A DNA stretch of 64,000 nucleotides, from assembly GCF_030247195.1 (NCBI RefSeq), contig NC_080670.1, positions 214,756,546 to 214,820,545 on the forward strand, in the 5' to 3' direction. The stretch is from Topomyia yanbarensis. Taxonomy: Eukaryota; Arthropoda; Insecta; Diptera; Culicidae. Position numbers and translations under genes: made by a program. This document shows positions 25,490-36,329 of this stretch, piece after piece; the stretch's first letter is position 1, and the number at the start of each line of letters is the position of its first letter. The notes beneath the pieces are model-generated. The model saw only the letters and a program-made list of their open reading frames with translations, had not been told where the DNA came from and did no database searches.

Positions 25490-27440
25490 AATGGCAAATG
25501 GTGGATGATGAATAGAAATAGAGAAATGAAAAAAATACAAATGGAAAGAGTAAAAAAGAAAAGAAGACAAATGAAATAAGAATAAAAAAGGGGAAAGGAT
25601 AAAGAAACAAGGAAGAAATGATTAACGTATAATGTAAAGTATAGAAAACAGAAAAACAAAAACTGAAGAGTGTTTCCACTTTTCAGTTTTTGTTTGATAT
25701 TTAAAGATAAAAAAGAAGAAAAAAATGCAAGTAAACGTTTTTCAAAAAAGAAAAAAAAAGAAAATGGTAGAAAAATATAAAATGATGAGATGAGAGAAAG
25801 AATAAAAGAAAAATGGAAAAGAAAAAGTAAGAAAAAAAAGTAAAGAAGAAAAGAAGTTCGTTTAAAAATTGGAAAATGAAAAATAAAATGAAAAGAAAGG
25901 AGAAAAAACAAGAAAAACAAAAGGAAAAGAACCGAGACGATAGAGAAATGAAAAATCACGAAGAAAAATAAAAAAATAAGAAAGAAAAGGAAAAAATAAA
26001 GAAAACTGTGGAATGAAAACTAGACGACAATCATAGAAAATTAGACAAGGAAATTAAAAAATTAGAAAAGTTAAAATAGACAAGAAAAAATGAAAATAGA
26101 GAGAAAAGAATGGAGAATGAGAAGGGGACATAAGAAAAAGCGAGAAGAATAGTAAAAAGAGAAGCAGAATGAATGCAGCAGTTAAGAAATGAACAGTAAA
26201 AGAGATAGTTGGAGTACTTTAAAATTTTAAACAATGTGTCAAATTGAAGAATGGAAAGTAAAAGCAAAAAATAAAAGGGACATAAGCAAAAAATAAAAAG
26301 AAAACGAATTGTAATGCAAAAAGTAGAAAGTAATAAAGTGACGTGAAAAACTGGAACACTGGAAATTGAGAAAAGTGAAATAAAAAAGGAAATTGAAAAG
26401 GCGTAAAAACGTAGAACGAAAAAAGGAGAAAATTGAAAGAAAAATAGAAAAAATGAATACGAACAGGGAAAAGAAAAATGGGAATAATGAAAAATGACAA
26501 ATGGTGGATGATGAATAGAGAATAAAGACATGAAAAAATACAAATGGAAAGAGTAAAAAAGAAAAGAAGAAAAAAGAAATAAAGAAAAAGGAGAAAGGAA
26601 CAAGGAAAAAATGATTAACGTAGAATGTAAAGTATAGAAAATAAAAAACAAAAACTGAAAAGTGTTTCCAAGAAGAAGAAAATAAAAACATGCAAGAAAA
26701 GGTCATACTAAAAGAAGAAAAAAATGGTTGGAAAATGCAAAATGAGATGAGAAAAGGAAGAAAAGAAAAATGGAAAAGAAAAAGTAAAAAGGAAGAAGTA
26801 AAAAAGAAGTTTATTTGAAAATTGGAAAAAGGAAAAAAAACGAAAGAAGGAGAAAAAACAAGAAAAACAAACGGAAGAAAGCCGAGACGATACAGTAAGA
26901 AAGAAAAGGAAAAAGTAAAGAAAACCGTGGAATGAAAACTAGACGACAATTATAAAAAATTAAACAAAGAAATTAAAAAATTAGAAAAGTTAAAATCGAC
27001 AAGGTAAAATTAAAAAAGAGAGAAAAGAATGGAGAATTAGAAGGGGACACAGGAAAAAGCAAGAAGAATAGTAACAAGAGAAGCAGAATGTATGTTGCAA
27101 AAAGGGAGAACGGAAGAATGGGAAGTTAAGAAATGAACAGTAAAAACGGTAGGTGGAGCATTTTAAAATTTTAAACAATGTGTCAAATTGAAGAATGGAA
27201 AATAAAAGGAAAAAATAAAAGTGACATGGGAAATGAAAAAGAGAAAGAAATCGAATGATAATGCAAAAAGTAGAAAATAATAAAGTGACGTGGAAAGCGG
27301 GAACATCGAAAATTGAAAAAATTGAAATAAAAAAGGAAAATGAAAAGGCGTGAAACCGTAGAACGAAAAAAGGAGAAACGCGAAATAAAAATAGAAAAAA
27401 AACAAGAAATAGAAAAATGATTACGAACAGGGAAAAGAAA
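25490..27440. repeat. Tandem duplication of about 0.95-1.0 kb inside the polypurine tract
   Basis: Distinctive phrases recur at a roughly constant shift. AATGGTGGATGATGAATAG is at about 25,498 and 26,502. AATTTTAAACAATGTGTC is at about 26,222 and 27,166. GAGAAGCAGAATG is at about 26,159 and 27,077. AACAGGGAAAAGAAAAATGG is at about 26,465 and 27,426. The copies differ by small indels and substitutions. The tract therefore grew at least partly by segmental duplication and not only by short slippage. Confidence 0.75.
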
Positions 27441-28960
27441 AATGGCAACAATGAATGGAAAAAATGAAGAATTAAAGAGAAGAAATGGAAGACAGGAGAA
27501 GAAACAAAAGTTAATGGGGAGAAAAGCAGCTCGGAGAATGAAGAAAAAAATATTTTAAAAATAAGAAAGTTAAAGAAAGAAATAGGAAAAATTGAAAAAG
27601 TGAAATAAAATAGAGAAAAACGAAAAAGGAAACAATGAACAAGAAAAAGGAAAAAAGCAAAAATAAACTGCAAAAGAGAAGGGTAAAGTGGAAAGTAAGC
27701 GATATGAGATGAAAACAGGAAATAGTAACAAAGTTAAATGAAAAATCAATAATGCGAAAAAAAAACAATTGAAATGGCGATCGGACAAGGCAAAAAAAAG
27801 GGAAAAATGGTAAAAATAGGAGAAAGGAAATACAAATTGGAACAAGAGTAAAAAGAAAGAGGGAGAAGGGAAAAAAGTGAATTGAAATAGGAAAAATGGA
27901 AAAGAAAAAAGGAAAAAAATGAACAAACAAAAATGAAATAAAGTATAAGAATTGAAAATAAATAATGGCAAATGGAAAATGGGTACAAAAGAGAGTAAAA
28001 AAGGAACATAGCGAAAAGCAGGAAAGATAAAGGAGATGGAAAAGGGGAAAGGTAAAATGACAAAGACAAAAAGAACAATAAAAACCACAAATAAAAGAAA
28101 AATTACAAATGAAAATAAAAAAAGAACAATGGAAAATAAAAAATTCAAAATGACAAAAAGAAAAGGAGATTGGCAAAAGAGAATGTACACAGGATCAAGG
28201 ATAAAGGTAAATGGAAAAAAGGGGAAAAGAGAACGAAAAAGACACAAAAAAGGGAAAAGGAAACAAATATGGAATGCAATATATGCTAAATATAAATGGA
28301 AGCTGAAAAACAGAAGATATAAAAAAAATAAAGAGCAAAAAGAAAAAGGAAAGAAGAAACGATAGAGTAAACAAAAAATAAGAAAAAATTAAGGAAAAAA
28401 AATGGAAAACAAATAGTGATAACATTTCCCATTAAACGAGAATTAAGCATGAAAAATAAAGCATTAAAATGGAGACTGGGAAAATAAAGTATTAAAATGG
28501 AGGCATGCAAAATAGAAAATAAAAAAGAGAGAAAAAGAAATGTAAAAAGCAGGTACTATAAAAAAGACGATCAAAAATTATTACAATGCAGAAGATAAAA
28601 GCCAAAATTGAACAAGAAAGATGCATATAAATGGAAAATTTCCAAAAAATGGAAGCGAAAAATGGGGATAAGACCGTGAAAAAGAAGAAAACTAATAGAT
28701 AAGCTAACAAACGAGTGAAAAATTGGAAAAACGGAAAATGCTAATAGGAAAAACAAGAAAAGGCGAAACGATAAAGAAGAAAGACCGAGAAGAAAGGAAA
28801 AATGGAAAATGAATACAGCGTAAACAGGAAAGAGATATGGAATATAAAAACTAAAAATGGAAAATCTCAACAGGAAAAATGAAAATGGCAAATAGAAAAT
28901 TAAAAAGGAAAGGGGAAAAAGGAAAGAAAAAGGTGATACAAGAAAAAAGAAAGGAAGACA

Positions 28961-29117
28961 GGGGTGGACGTAGCGTAGTTGGTAAATCGATTGCCTTGTA
29001 CGCAGCGCACCTGGGTTCGAGTCCCGACCCCGTACATAGGGTTAGAAATTTTTCATAAGAGATTTTTCTAACCCGAAGAGGCGAATGACCTTAAGGTTAA
29101 AACCTCTATAATCGAAA
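28961..29117 (+). mobile_element. tRNA-derived SINE (plus orientation) inside the polypurine tract
   Basis: The head starts GGGGTGGACG and carries a perfect A box TAGCGTAGTTGG (28,971-28,982) and a perfect B box GGTTCGAGTCC (29,014-29,024), spaced as in a tRNA. The 3' body includes GGGTTAGAAA, TTTTTCTAACCC (a potential hairpin) and GCGAATGACC, and ends AAAACCTCTATAATCGAA. The tRNA-like head plus an unrelated tail identifies a SINE rather than a tRNA gene. I do not assign a named family. Confidence 0.85.
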
Positions 29118-29290
29118 TATAAAAAGAAGAAAGGAAATAAGAGAACGGAAAGTGGAAATCTCCGAAAAAAATTGAATATGGGAGACACGAGAAAATGAAA
29201 AAGAGAGTGTGGAACAAAGAAAGAAGAGAAAAAAATAAAGAATGCAAAATGGAAACTGAGGAAGGCAAATAAAGGAAGCAGATTTTGAAA

Positions 29291-29824
29291 TGTTCCTTCA
29301 CTCCACTCTTTGAGGTTTTTTTCAGTCCCTGCTTATATGGAATTAAGAACCGTCGTAGGTGACCAATGTGGTCAAAGCGACTTTGGTTAATCATTATTGA
29401 TCTAAACTGCCAAATCAAAGTAATTTTGCGCTCATTTTAGCAAGTTTTGCATCAATTTGATAGCATGGTGGTACCAGTTTATATGGGAGTTTGCTGTGTG
29501 GCCGCACTCTTCAACCCGTAACTCCGGAATCGGAAGTCCGATCAATAATAAATTCAATACCAGCCGATGGGAAGGTTGTACCTTTCAGTTGAGATTGGGT
29601 TTGTGCAAATAAACTAGCAATTATAGTACGAACAGGCGTCTGGAAAAATCGGATTGATCGGTTTATTGGATGTGGAGATATCGTGATCTTCTCAAGCGCT
29701 TCAAAAATATGTTTCGGGCCACGAAAGTCGGAAAAATGATTTGATTCTTGCTTCTCTCTAGCTACGCTACGATGAATAATTCCACTAAAATACTTACAAC
29801 AAAAAAATATATTCCTTTGTGTCA
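29291..29824. other. Unassigned stretch
   Basis: Ordinary-composition DNA after the end of the polypurine tract. No protein, RNA gene or element terminus is recognisable. Confidence 0.4.
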
Positions 29825-31110
29825 ATTGTTACCCGTAGCTCCCCTATTTCAAGGCACACTACGATGGCTTCTCACAATTAAATTCAAGGTCGTGAACACA
29901 CGCAGCAAACAGAAACAAGCTGCTCGCTTTCACTAACACACAAGCGCGTATCACTATTCGATTCGTAAAGAAAAGAACCGGTTCGTGCGTTTGTGTGCAT
30001 AACGGGGCGCGTCTAGGTATATTGTATTCCGTTGAGATCTGACGCTTGCTGTTGGTGAAAGTTCATCCGTTTGTCGCGTGTGTGCCGCGGGTTTAGCAAA
30101 ATGGGGGCGATTTCGATAATCGTCGGAGCGTTCTTTTGCAGTTGAATTGCAAGTGTGAATAACCGTATTATTTCGACGTGATTCCGTCGTCGGTTTTAGC
30201 TATTATCGATTGTGGCAGGAGGCAAATGCTCTCCATGTGGGAGTGTCAAAGTGAGGCTCTAGCATATGTGAACACAAGTGCTGAGTTGCCTGAAGCAATA
30301 AATCGAGCTTGGGATTGAGAAAAAATTAAGTGTGGTGTGGTGGCCTTTAGGCACCAATTGATGTGGTAACATTTTTTTTTCGATTTTCTTCAATATATTT
30401 CACGCCTTCCAAAACACTAACTTCGTAAGTTCATTTGTCAATCGAAAACCGCAGCTCCCCATATTATTGCACGGCACACTGTGATGAGTTGATGGCTTTC
30501 AAATCAATATTCAAGGTCGCTCACTCGCCTCCCGGATAGACGCAGCTAGATAGGCGACGAACGCTAGAAACAAGTGAAACAAGCTACTCGCTTTCACCAA
30601 CACACAGATGCGCATCGCTATTCGATAGAAAATAACAGAACCGGTTCGGCTTGTGCGAAAAATGGGACGCGCCGTCTACATGCTTCAGTTGAGATCGGTC
30701 GCTTACTGGTGAAAGTTCACCCATTCGTCGCGTACGTGCGTTCAACAAAATGGTGATGATTTCGCCTTTGATTTGTAAAGTGTTTTCGGAGTGTATTTTT
30801 GCAATTAATTTGCAAGAGGCATGTTTCGGGAACGTGCGAAAATCGCGGCATTTTTTCGCGTCGCGTCGTTCCGCCGTCGGTTTTGTGCGAACACCGATTG
30901 TGTCCGGAGGTGAAAGTGTTTCATTTGTAAAGCGTTGATAGAATGATCGTCGCAAAGAGGGCAATGAGTGTTGAAGAAAATATGAAGCTTAAATGGCCTG
31001 CGATGAAGAAAAAATAAAGTGTAGTGTTATCTATCACAAAAGAAAAAGTTTGAAGGGGAAAAAATTAAGATGGCGTCCGTTTGGCGTCACTTGATGCGGC
31101 AGTGCTTTGG
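29825..31110. repeat. Diverged tandem duplication, unit about 0.66 kb
   Basis: Two copies, about 29,825-30,375 and about 30,445-31,110, share an ordered series: GCAGCTCCCC or GTAGCTCCCC, GGCACACT, a CGCTTTCAC block, GAACCGGTTCG (29,977 and 30,640), GTTGAGATC, GGTGAAAGTTCA, AATTGCAAG-like text, CCGTCGTCGG or CCGCCGTCGG, and GATTGTG(G/T)C. Offsets are 655-690 bp. No coding potential is evident. It could be monomers of a retroelement 5' region, LTR pieces, or a duplicated host regulatory segment. Confidence 0.65.
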
Positions 31111-31499
31111 TGATCGTTCTTTGGATGCACTGGAATAGCGTGAAGCTATCGGTGCCCGTTGATTGCTGGCAAATGATATGGTGACGGTTGTGTGTTTTCT
31201 TTTTCACACTAATGTGAGTGTGGTCACGTGCGGAAAGCAATTTCGCTATTTAGATTTGCCTTCTTGAATGCATTTAGTTTTGAAGATGTGTGATATGATG
31301 AAAAGAAATGTTGTTTTCTAAAGTTGCTGATTATGACAGGTTATAAGGATGTTAGTGAGTACATTACATCATTACTATCATAATTTTGTCTTGAAATATT
31401 GATTTGATTTCATTTAAGCCATGGGTTTCTGTATATTTGCAGCATGCTCGATATAAAAAATCATCGCTTCCGCTTCTATCTGTTAAAACAGGTGATATT

Positions 31500-31640
31500 T
31501 GAGGCATAGTGTCGTTGGCAAGTCGATTGTTTTGTATTCAGGTGACCTGAAATCGCCTCCAGCCCCCACACATAGGCTTTGATTTTTTTTCTAACTTAAT
31601 TATAAAGTCATAATATTTATTCTCACCTTCTGGAAACCCC
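31500..31640 (+). mobile_element. Degenerate tRNA-SINE-like copy
   Basis: GGCATAGTGTCGTTGGCAAG, then TCGATTGTTTTGTATTCAGG and a CCCCACACATAGG(C)TT phrase, parallel the head and early body of the SINEs at 19.3 and 29.0 kb. The B-box region (GACCTGAAATCGCC) is eroded. It is older or more damaged than the other two. Confidence 0.45.
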
Positions 31641-33354
31641 GTGATGTGGGAGGGTAAGAGGTGGTAGTCCTGCAGAGCCATCAAATATTCCAACTGAGTT
31701 TTGCTTCATTCAATCATTTATCAATTTCTCCGATTCCCAAATGCCTTCTCGAAGCCTCTCTCTTCGCAATAAATGAAATTAATTACACACAAATTCCATC
31801 CTTATGTTTGAAACAATCGCATTTGCATTAATTAACACCGCGGTTAAATGTCCCAGAAGAGACCCCGCAACGACCGTTAAGCAGATTAAATATTCGATTG
31901 GATGGAATCATATGGGAAAACTGTGCATCGGCGGAAGGAAAGCCAGTCACCGATCATTTAAAAAAAGAATCATTGTTCAAGGCTCGGCAGTCGTTCCGAA
32001 GGCAGTTGAATAATTTGTCTGAATTATAAATATGTATTTGTTGCATCGGACGCGCTGCTAATGGGAAAAGGGGGGAACCAAGCCTTCGAAACTATAGCGA
32101 TTCAAACAATAAAACATTTTCCAACACACAATTGTATCGAACCCAAACCAAACTCATAATTGATTGCATTTTTATCGATGTTTCTACTTTTCTGCTCTCC
32201 GAATCGTGAAACAACGCAGCAAGAAATTTGCATTCGTGGCAGATTTTTTTTATGGTCCCTCGTAGTTCCGTAGTAGTTTTCCGCGTTCCGACAAATGCAC
32301 ACGAGAGTGCATCAACATGCAAATGGAACGAAGTTAGGAAGGTGATTTATGCTGAGTTTTAGGGAGACCAGCAGGTGATTCCTACCTTCCCCATCTCACC
32401 GGGTTTGTTGAAGAAGCACAATACAGCAGTCCTTCATCCTATGTCTCTCCCCTTTCCATCAGACATGGACATGGGTATTGTAATTGACTGTTGTGGGGTT
32501 TGGGATGGTGTGGGAAATGGAACACAGGATCATCAACCGCGCACCAAACTGCACTGTTACAACGTGTTATGCTTTCCGACGTTTCGAGCCTCACTAGCGA
32601 ATGCGCAACGAGCGACCATCCATCGCACGTGACACGGAACCACGACGGATACTCAGCCTGCCTCAACACGCGACGGAAAACGAACGATGCTGACACTCAC
32701 CAGAGTGGTGAGTGGTGGACGGAGATAGACATGCGCTCTGGGTGCTTCCATTCATTGATTTGTTTTCGTTCTTTCCTTGAAATGGGCTTTTTTGTCGTGT
32801 CTCTTTTTGTTTTGTACTCTAGGCTGCGGATGCTGAACCAGGCTCGGTGTGTGCGTGTGTGTGTGTTCGTCCTTGCGTAGGCCGACAATTGTTTTTCAGG
32901 ATGGATGCAGATTACTGCCGATGCATTGAACTTTGAACTTTGGCTGTCACTCGGATTGGGGTTCTGAATGCGTTTAGAAGGGAGCATCGTTATAAAAGGG
33001 ATTTCGCTATGGTTGCTTCGATGTTTTGCTTTTTTTGCTTGCGTCAGTTGAGAGATGTATATAATAAGCTTGGTAAATTTCGCACAATTGCAATTCTTCC
33101 TGAAACTTAAGATTCAGATTTTGGAAATTAAGTTGCCAATTTCTTACTTCGGGTTTTCTATTATGAAATCCAATTTTCAGATTTATGGTTGAGAATGTCA
33201 GATCGTAGGTTTCAAATTAAAAATATCAGATTAAAAATTGTTTATGTGTTGATAATTCTTTCTGAAACATTTTATGCTTTCATTTTTTTTAAATATTCTA
33301 TTGCAAGAAACAAGTCAAGATTTATATTCCTTTACATAATAAATTCCTTCGGCT
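31641..33354. other. Gene-poor stretch, no supported gene
   Basis: Short ORFs at 32.4-32.9 kb lack recognisable domains. A (GT)n-like run sits at about 32,851-32,863. No splice-supported exon could be defined. Confidence 0.4.
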
Positions 33355-33358
33355 ATTT

Positions 33359-33606
33359 GGTCGGTGTTAGGTCGGACCGGACTAAGTGACAGTGCATTGA
33401 ATTCGAGAAAAACGCGTTTAAAGTTTGAATCGCAGCATCCTTTACATTATAATAGGAAAATAATTTTTACCATAATTCTTGTTTATTGTTTCATATTTCA
33501 AATCTGGTAAAAGTAGAATGTAAGCGAAGAAATTCTTTATCCAGTGCTATCATTAACTCATTTTTTGATGTTTTGCGACATGGTCCGGTCTGACTTAACA
33601 CCGACC
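33359..33606. mobile_element. MITE with GGTCGGTGTTA termini, copy 1
   Basis: The left end GGTCGGTGTTAGGTCGGACC is the inverted complement, with a few changes, of the right end GGTCCGGTCTGACTTAACACC-GACC. ATTT precedes and follows the element (33,355-33,358 and 33,607-33,610), a possible 4-bp target duplication. The interior is non-coding. It aligns along its whole length, inverted, with the element at 59,489-59,742. Confidence 0.85.
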
Positions 33607-33619
33607 ATTTGTGAACTAG

Positions 33620-34735
33620 AGATTAGCGAGTAAAGTACGAATCTCTTTTTACTTTCTCTTTATTCGTTTTTCATTATTTTTAAAGTTCCACCTTTCTGTT
33701 TCCTCCTGTTTCTTTTCCTTTCTTTCCTTTGTTACTTTATTTATTTTTAGTTTTATTACGCCTGTTTCCCTCCATTCGTTCTGCAACCGTTCTGTTTTCA
33801 TTGCTGAGCTCTAGGATAGAGGATCTTCAGCTTCCAGGATTAAATACCCCTAAGTGCCATGATCAGGATCCGTGCATTTTGGGATCCTTGAGTTTCAGCA
33901 TTCATGATCTAAACTAATAATATCTAACAATGCATTAAACAATCATTGAATCGCTTCGGTCTCTTGTCCACCCGATTTTCTGTTTCGGAAGCTGTTATTT
34001 TTTGTATGATTTTTTGTATCGACTTAAGTAATCGACTATCACAAGCAAATAACTCGACTGACGTAATATACTTTCCTATTATTTCTGTTCAACTTTTCTG
34101 TAATGTTTTCTAATGTGTTTCATTTTTCGAGTGCTTGTTTCCTATTACTATCTCTTTATTTTTCTTCATTTTTTCGTTTTCTTTTTTTCTGGTTTTGCTT
34201 TTACATTTAATTTTGTTTCTGTTTTTTTTCCTTTTATCGTTTTATCTTTGTCTTGGTTCACATATCCTTTTTCCTTTCCACTTGTTGCAGTATCCTTCTA
34301 TTTTCTTCTTTACCTTCCTCAGAACTTCCTTCTCACTTCTCCTTCTATTGTTTCATTTTGGTTGTTTTTTTTTCTTTGATCGGCTAATCTTTTAGCATGT
34401 TCCTCGTCGTTTCTAATTTTTCCATTGTTTTTCTCTTTTAGTTTTCTTTTCCTGTAGTTAATGTTTTTCCACTCCTCTTTTGCCTTTGCTTTTTTCATTT
34501 TTGCTTATTACATTAAATGTATATTTTTTTTCTCCCATTTCCTTCCTATTTCTACCATTGATTTTTTCCATTTCCATACGATTCTTCCGTTCTGTGTTTT
34601 ATACTCTCTTTATAGGTCTTTCTTCGCCGTTCTCACTACTTTCGTAATTCTTTTCCATTTAACATCGCTATTGTTCCTTTTTCCCTCTTTCCTTTTTGAT
34701 ATTTTCTCTCTTTTTTATTGTTTCTAACTTTCTTA
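33620..34735. repeat. Third pyrimidine-rich tract of about 1.1 kb
   Basis: Plus-strand T/C-rich text with TTTTC and TTCC phrases at about 33,640-33,780 and again at about 34,080-34,735, interrupted by about 300 bases of ordinary sequence. Composition and phrase style match the tract at 18.0-21.2 kb. No SINE is found inside. Long Phe/Ser/Leu frames are compositional artefacts. Confidence 0.75.
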
Positions 34736-35192
34736 TTTCGGTTGTACGGCTTTGTTTCGAACGATAATTCAATCGTGTTTGATATGATTAACTATAACGC
34801 GATGACTTAGAGTCATGTACCCGCGAATGATCTATCGTATTTCAAATTAAGTTGCATACAAAAACTGATTGCCAGAGTTATCAATATAGAAAATCGACGA
34901 AGACATTCGGGACCAACCCTTTATTTGGTCTTTTTTAAATACTTGAGCTGAGACTGGTGCAAAATACCGATCAAATTGACTATATTGTTGAAGGTTGCGG
35001 ATGAATTTGAGCGGAGGATAGTTGGTAAGCTCATCTAATCATATTATTATTTAAACTGTAAGGTACGTGACCTAAGATTCCAAGAAAATGCAAACAAAAC
35101 ACTGTTGTTATTCGTAATAATACATGACAATATTATCAAGATACATACACATACTATTGACTTGGTAATAATATAAGTTGTATAATTTAGTG
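34736..35192. other. Unassigned stretch
   Basis: A+T-rich DNA without recognisable genes or element ends. Confidence 0.4.
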
Positions 35193-35420
35193 CAGCGATT
35201 CTCAACCTGGGGTCCGCGGACCCCCAGAAAACCTGGAAGTCTTTGCTGGGGGTCCGCGAAGAGGAAAATCTTTTCTGGGTGAATATTGAAATTTAAAGCT
35301 TTTTTTCGTATCAAACTGAAAATAATATATTGACAGCATATAAATCGATGTTAAACCGTGGGGGGTCCGCAACGGCCCAGGGTGGTTTAGAAAGGGGTCC
35401 GCGACCGCCCAGGATGATTT
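35193..35420. mobile_element. hAT-like non-autonomous element end with GGGGTCCGCG repeats
   Basis: CAGCGATTCTCAACCTGGGG at 35,193 is the style of terminus seen in many hAT-type elements (CAG..TTCTCAA). GGGGTCCGCG or its close variant occurs four times (about 35,210, 35,249, 35,363 and 35,394). The last two head units of about 33 bp that end in GATTTAG or GGTTTAG. No matching inverted right terminus is visible, so the element is truncated or the partner is eroded. Without the second terminus the hAT call is provisional. Confidence 0.5.
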
Positions 35421-35639
35421 AGTTTGTTTTTACTTTAATTTTTGAACAGCATGAGTGATTCAAGCCAAATAAAATGATTTGAAGCGTAATGAATATTTTC
35501 GCCAGGGTCAACTTATTGAACGTTATCATGTTCGAACGAGATAAGGGCAACTTCCGTAAGCCTAAGCTCCATTTTCACCTTCGCTGTGTACTGGCTCGGG
35601 CAAACGCAGAAGCATACTGAGTATCGTGCCCGGTACCTT

Positions 35640-36060
35640 TTATGGTGGGAAATCGACGAAGTGTTCACAGCTGGCATTCATACCTTGGAGGACCTAATCT
35701 TCTTGGTCTTTTGAGTAATCTTCCAGGTGTAAAATGCCAATCAAATGCCCAAATGATTACTTTGAACCACGTCGCAAAACCGTCTAATATTATTTATTTC
35801 GTAGATTAGTCAAAACGCCGGCGAACGATTTATTGATTTTGTTATGCGCCTTCGAAAACAGATGGCAAGGTGTAGCTGTGACGTGATAGTCATCGATCAA
35901 GTTATTGATCGTATTATTCAAGAATGCAGCTCTGCAGAATTGCGTATGATATTATTACAGAAAGACAGATCATTGGAAGAGATTATTATTCTGGGAACAA
36001 GCATGGCAATCATTTGAGCAACCTAGAAACTTAAACAAGTGATATTTCGTCACGAAGGAG
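35640..36060 (+). pseudogene. Gypsy-type gag capsid fragment
   Basis: One frame reads GERFIDFVMRLRKQMARC, then VIDRIIQECSSAELRMILL and QKDRSLEEIIILGTS, ending at TGA 36,015-36,017. A preceding frame contains LGGPNLLGLLSNLPGV (about 35,677-35,724). This is the capsid region typical of insect Gypsy/Mag-group gag: a ERF.DFV.RLR.Q helix, a DRII..CSS.ELR block and LQKDRSLEE. Nothing of protease or RT follows, so it is a short isolated relic. No LTRs can be attributed to it. Confidence 0.7.
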
Positions 36061-36329
36061 TATAAAGAAGTAAACAATATTTGTCGATTCACATTCTCAA
36101 CGAGGTTAATTGCAACAATTGTCCAGTAAAATCGAATAAGTGCTAAATGTCACATTACTGGCCATTAGGCGAAAAATTGCTATAATCTAGGACCAAACCA
36201 AAAATGTACCTAAAACGCACCTTTTTTTGAACGGCTGGATAAAATGTACCAGGAAAAGGTGGTCCGAAAAATTGATCACCGCACGGTACGCTATCGCGCT
36301 CGTTTTGCCCAAATTCCCCTTTTTGTTTG

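Larger units (their letters stand above)
24950..29290. repeat. Polypurine (A/G) tract of about 4.3 kb
   Basis: The plus strand is almost all A and G, with recurrent AAAATGGAAAA and GAAAAAG phrases. It contains one SINE at 28,961-29,117. It is the complement-type counterpart of the tract at 18.0-21.2 kb, so the two form diverged inverted arms around about 3.8 kb that include the Snakeskin-like exons. The many long minus-strand frames are compositional artefacts. Within it, about 0.95-1.0 kb is tandemly duplicated (listed separately). Confidence 0.9.

Noticed and set aside
25006..28891. Long ORFs of up to 236 residues on the minus strand
   Set aside because: Same compositional artefact, in the polypurine tract read in reverse.
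28961..29032. A tRNA gene
   Set aside because: A and B boxes are good, but it is followed by a SINE body that also occurs at 19.3 kb, so it is a SINE head and not an independent tRNA gene.
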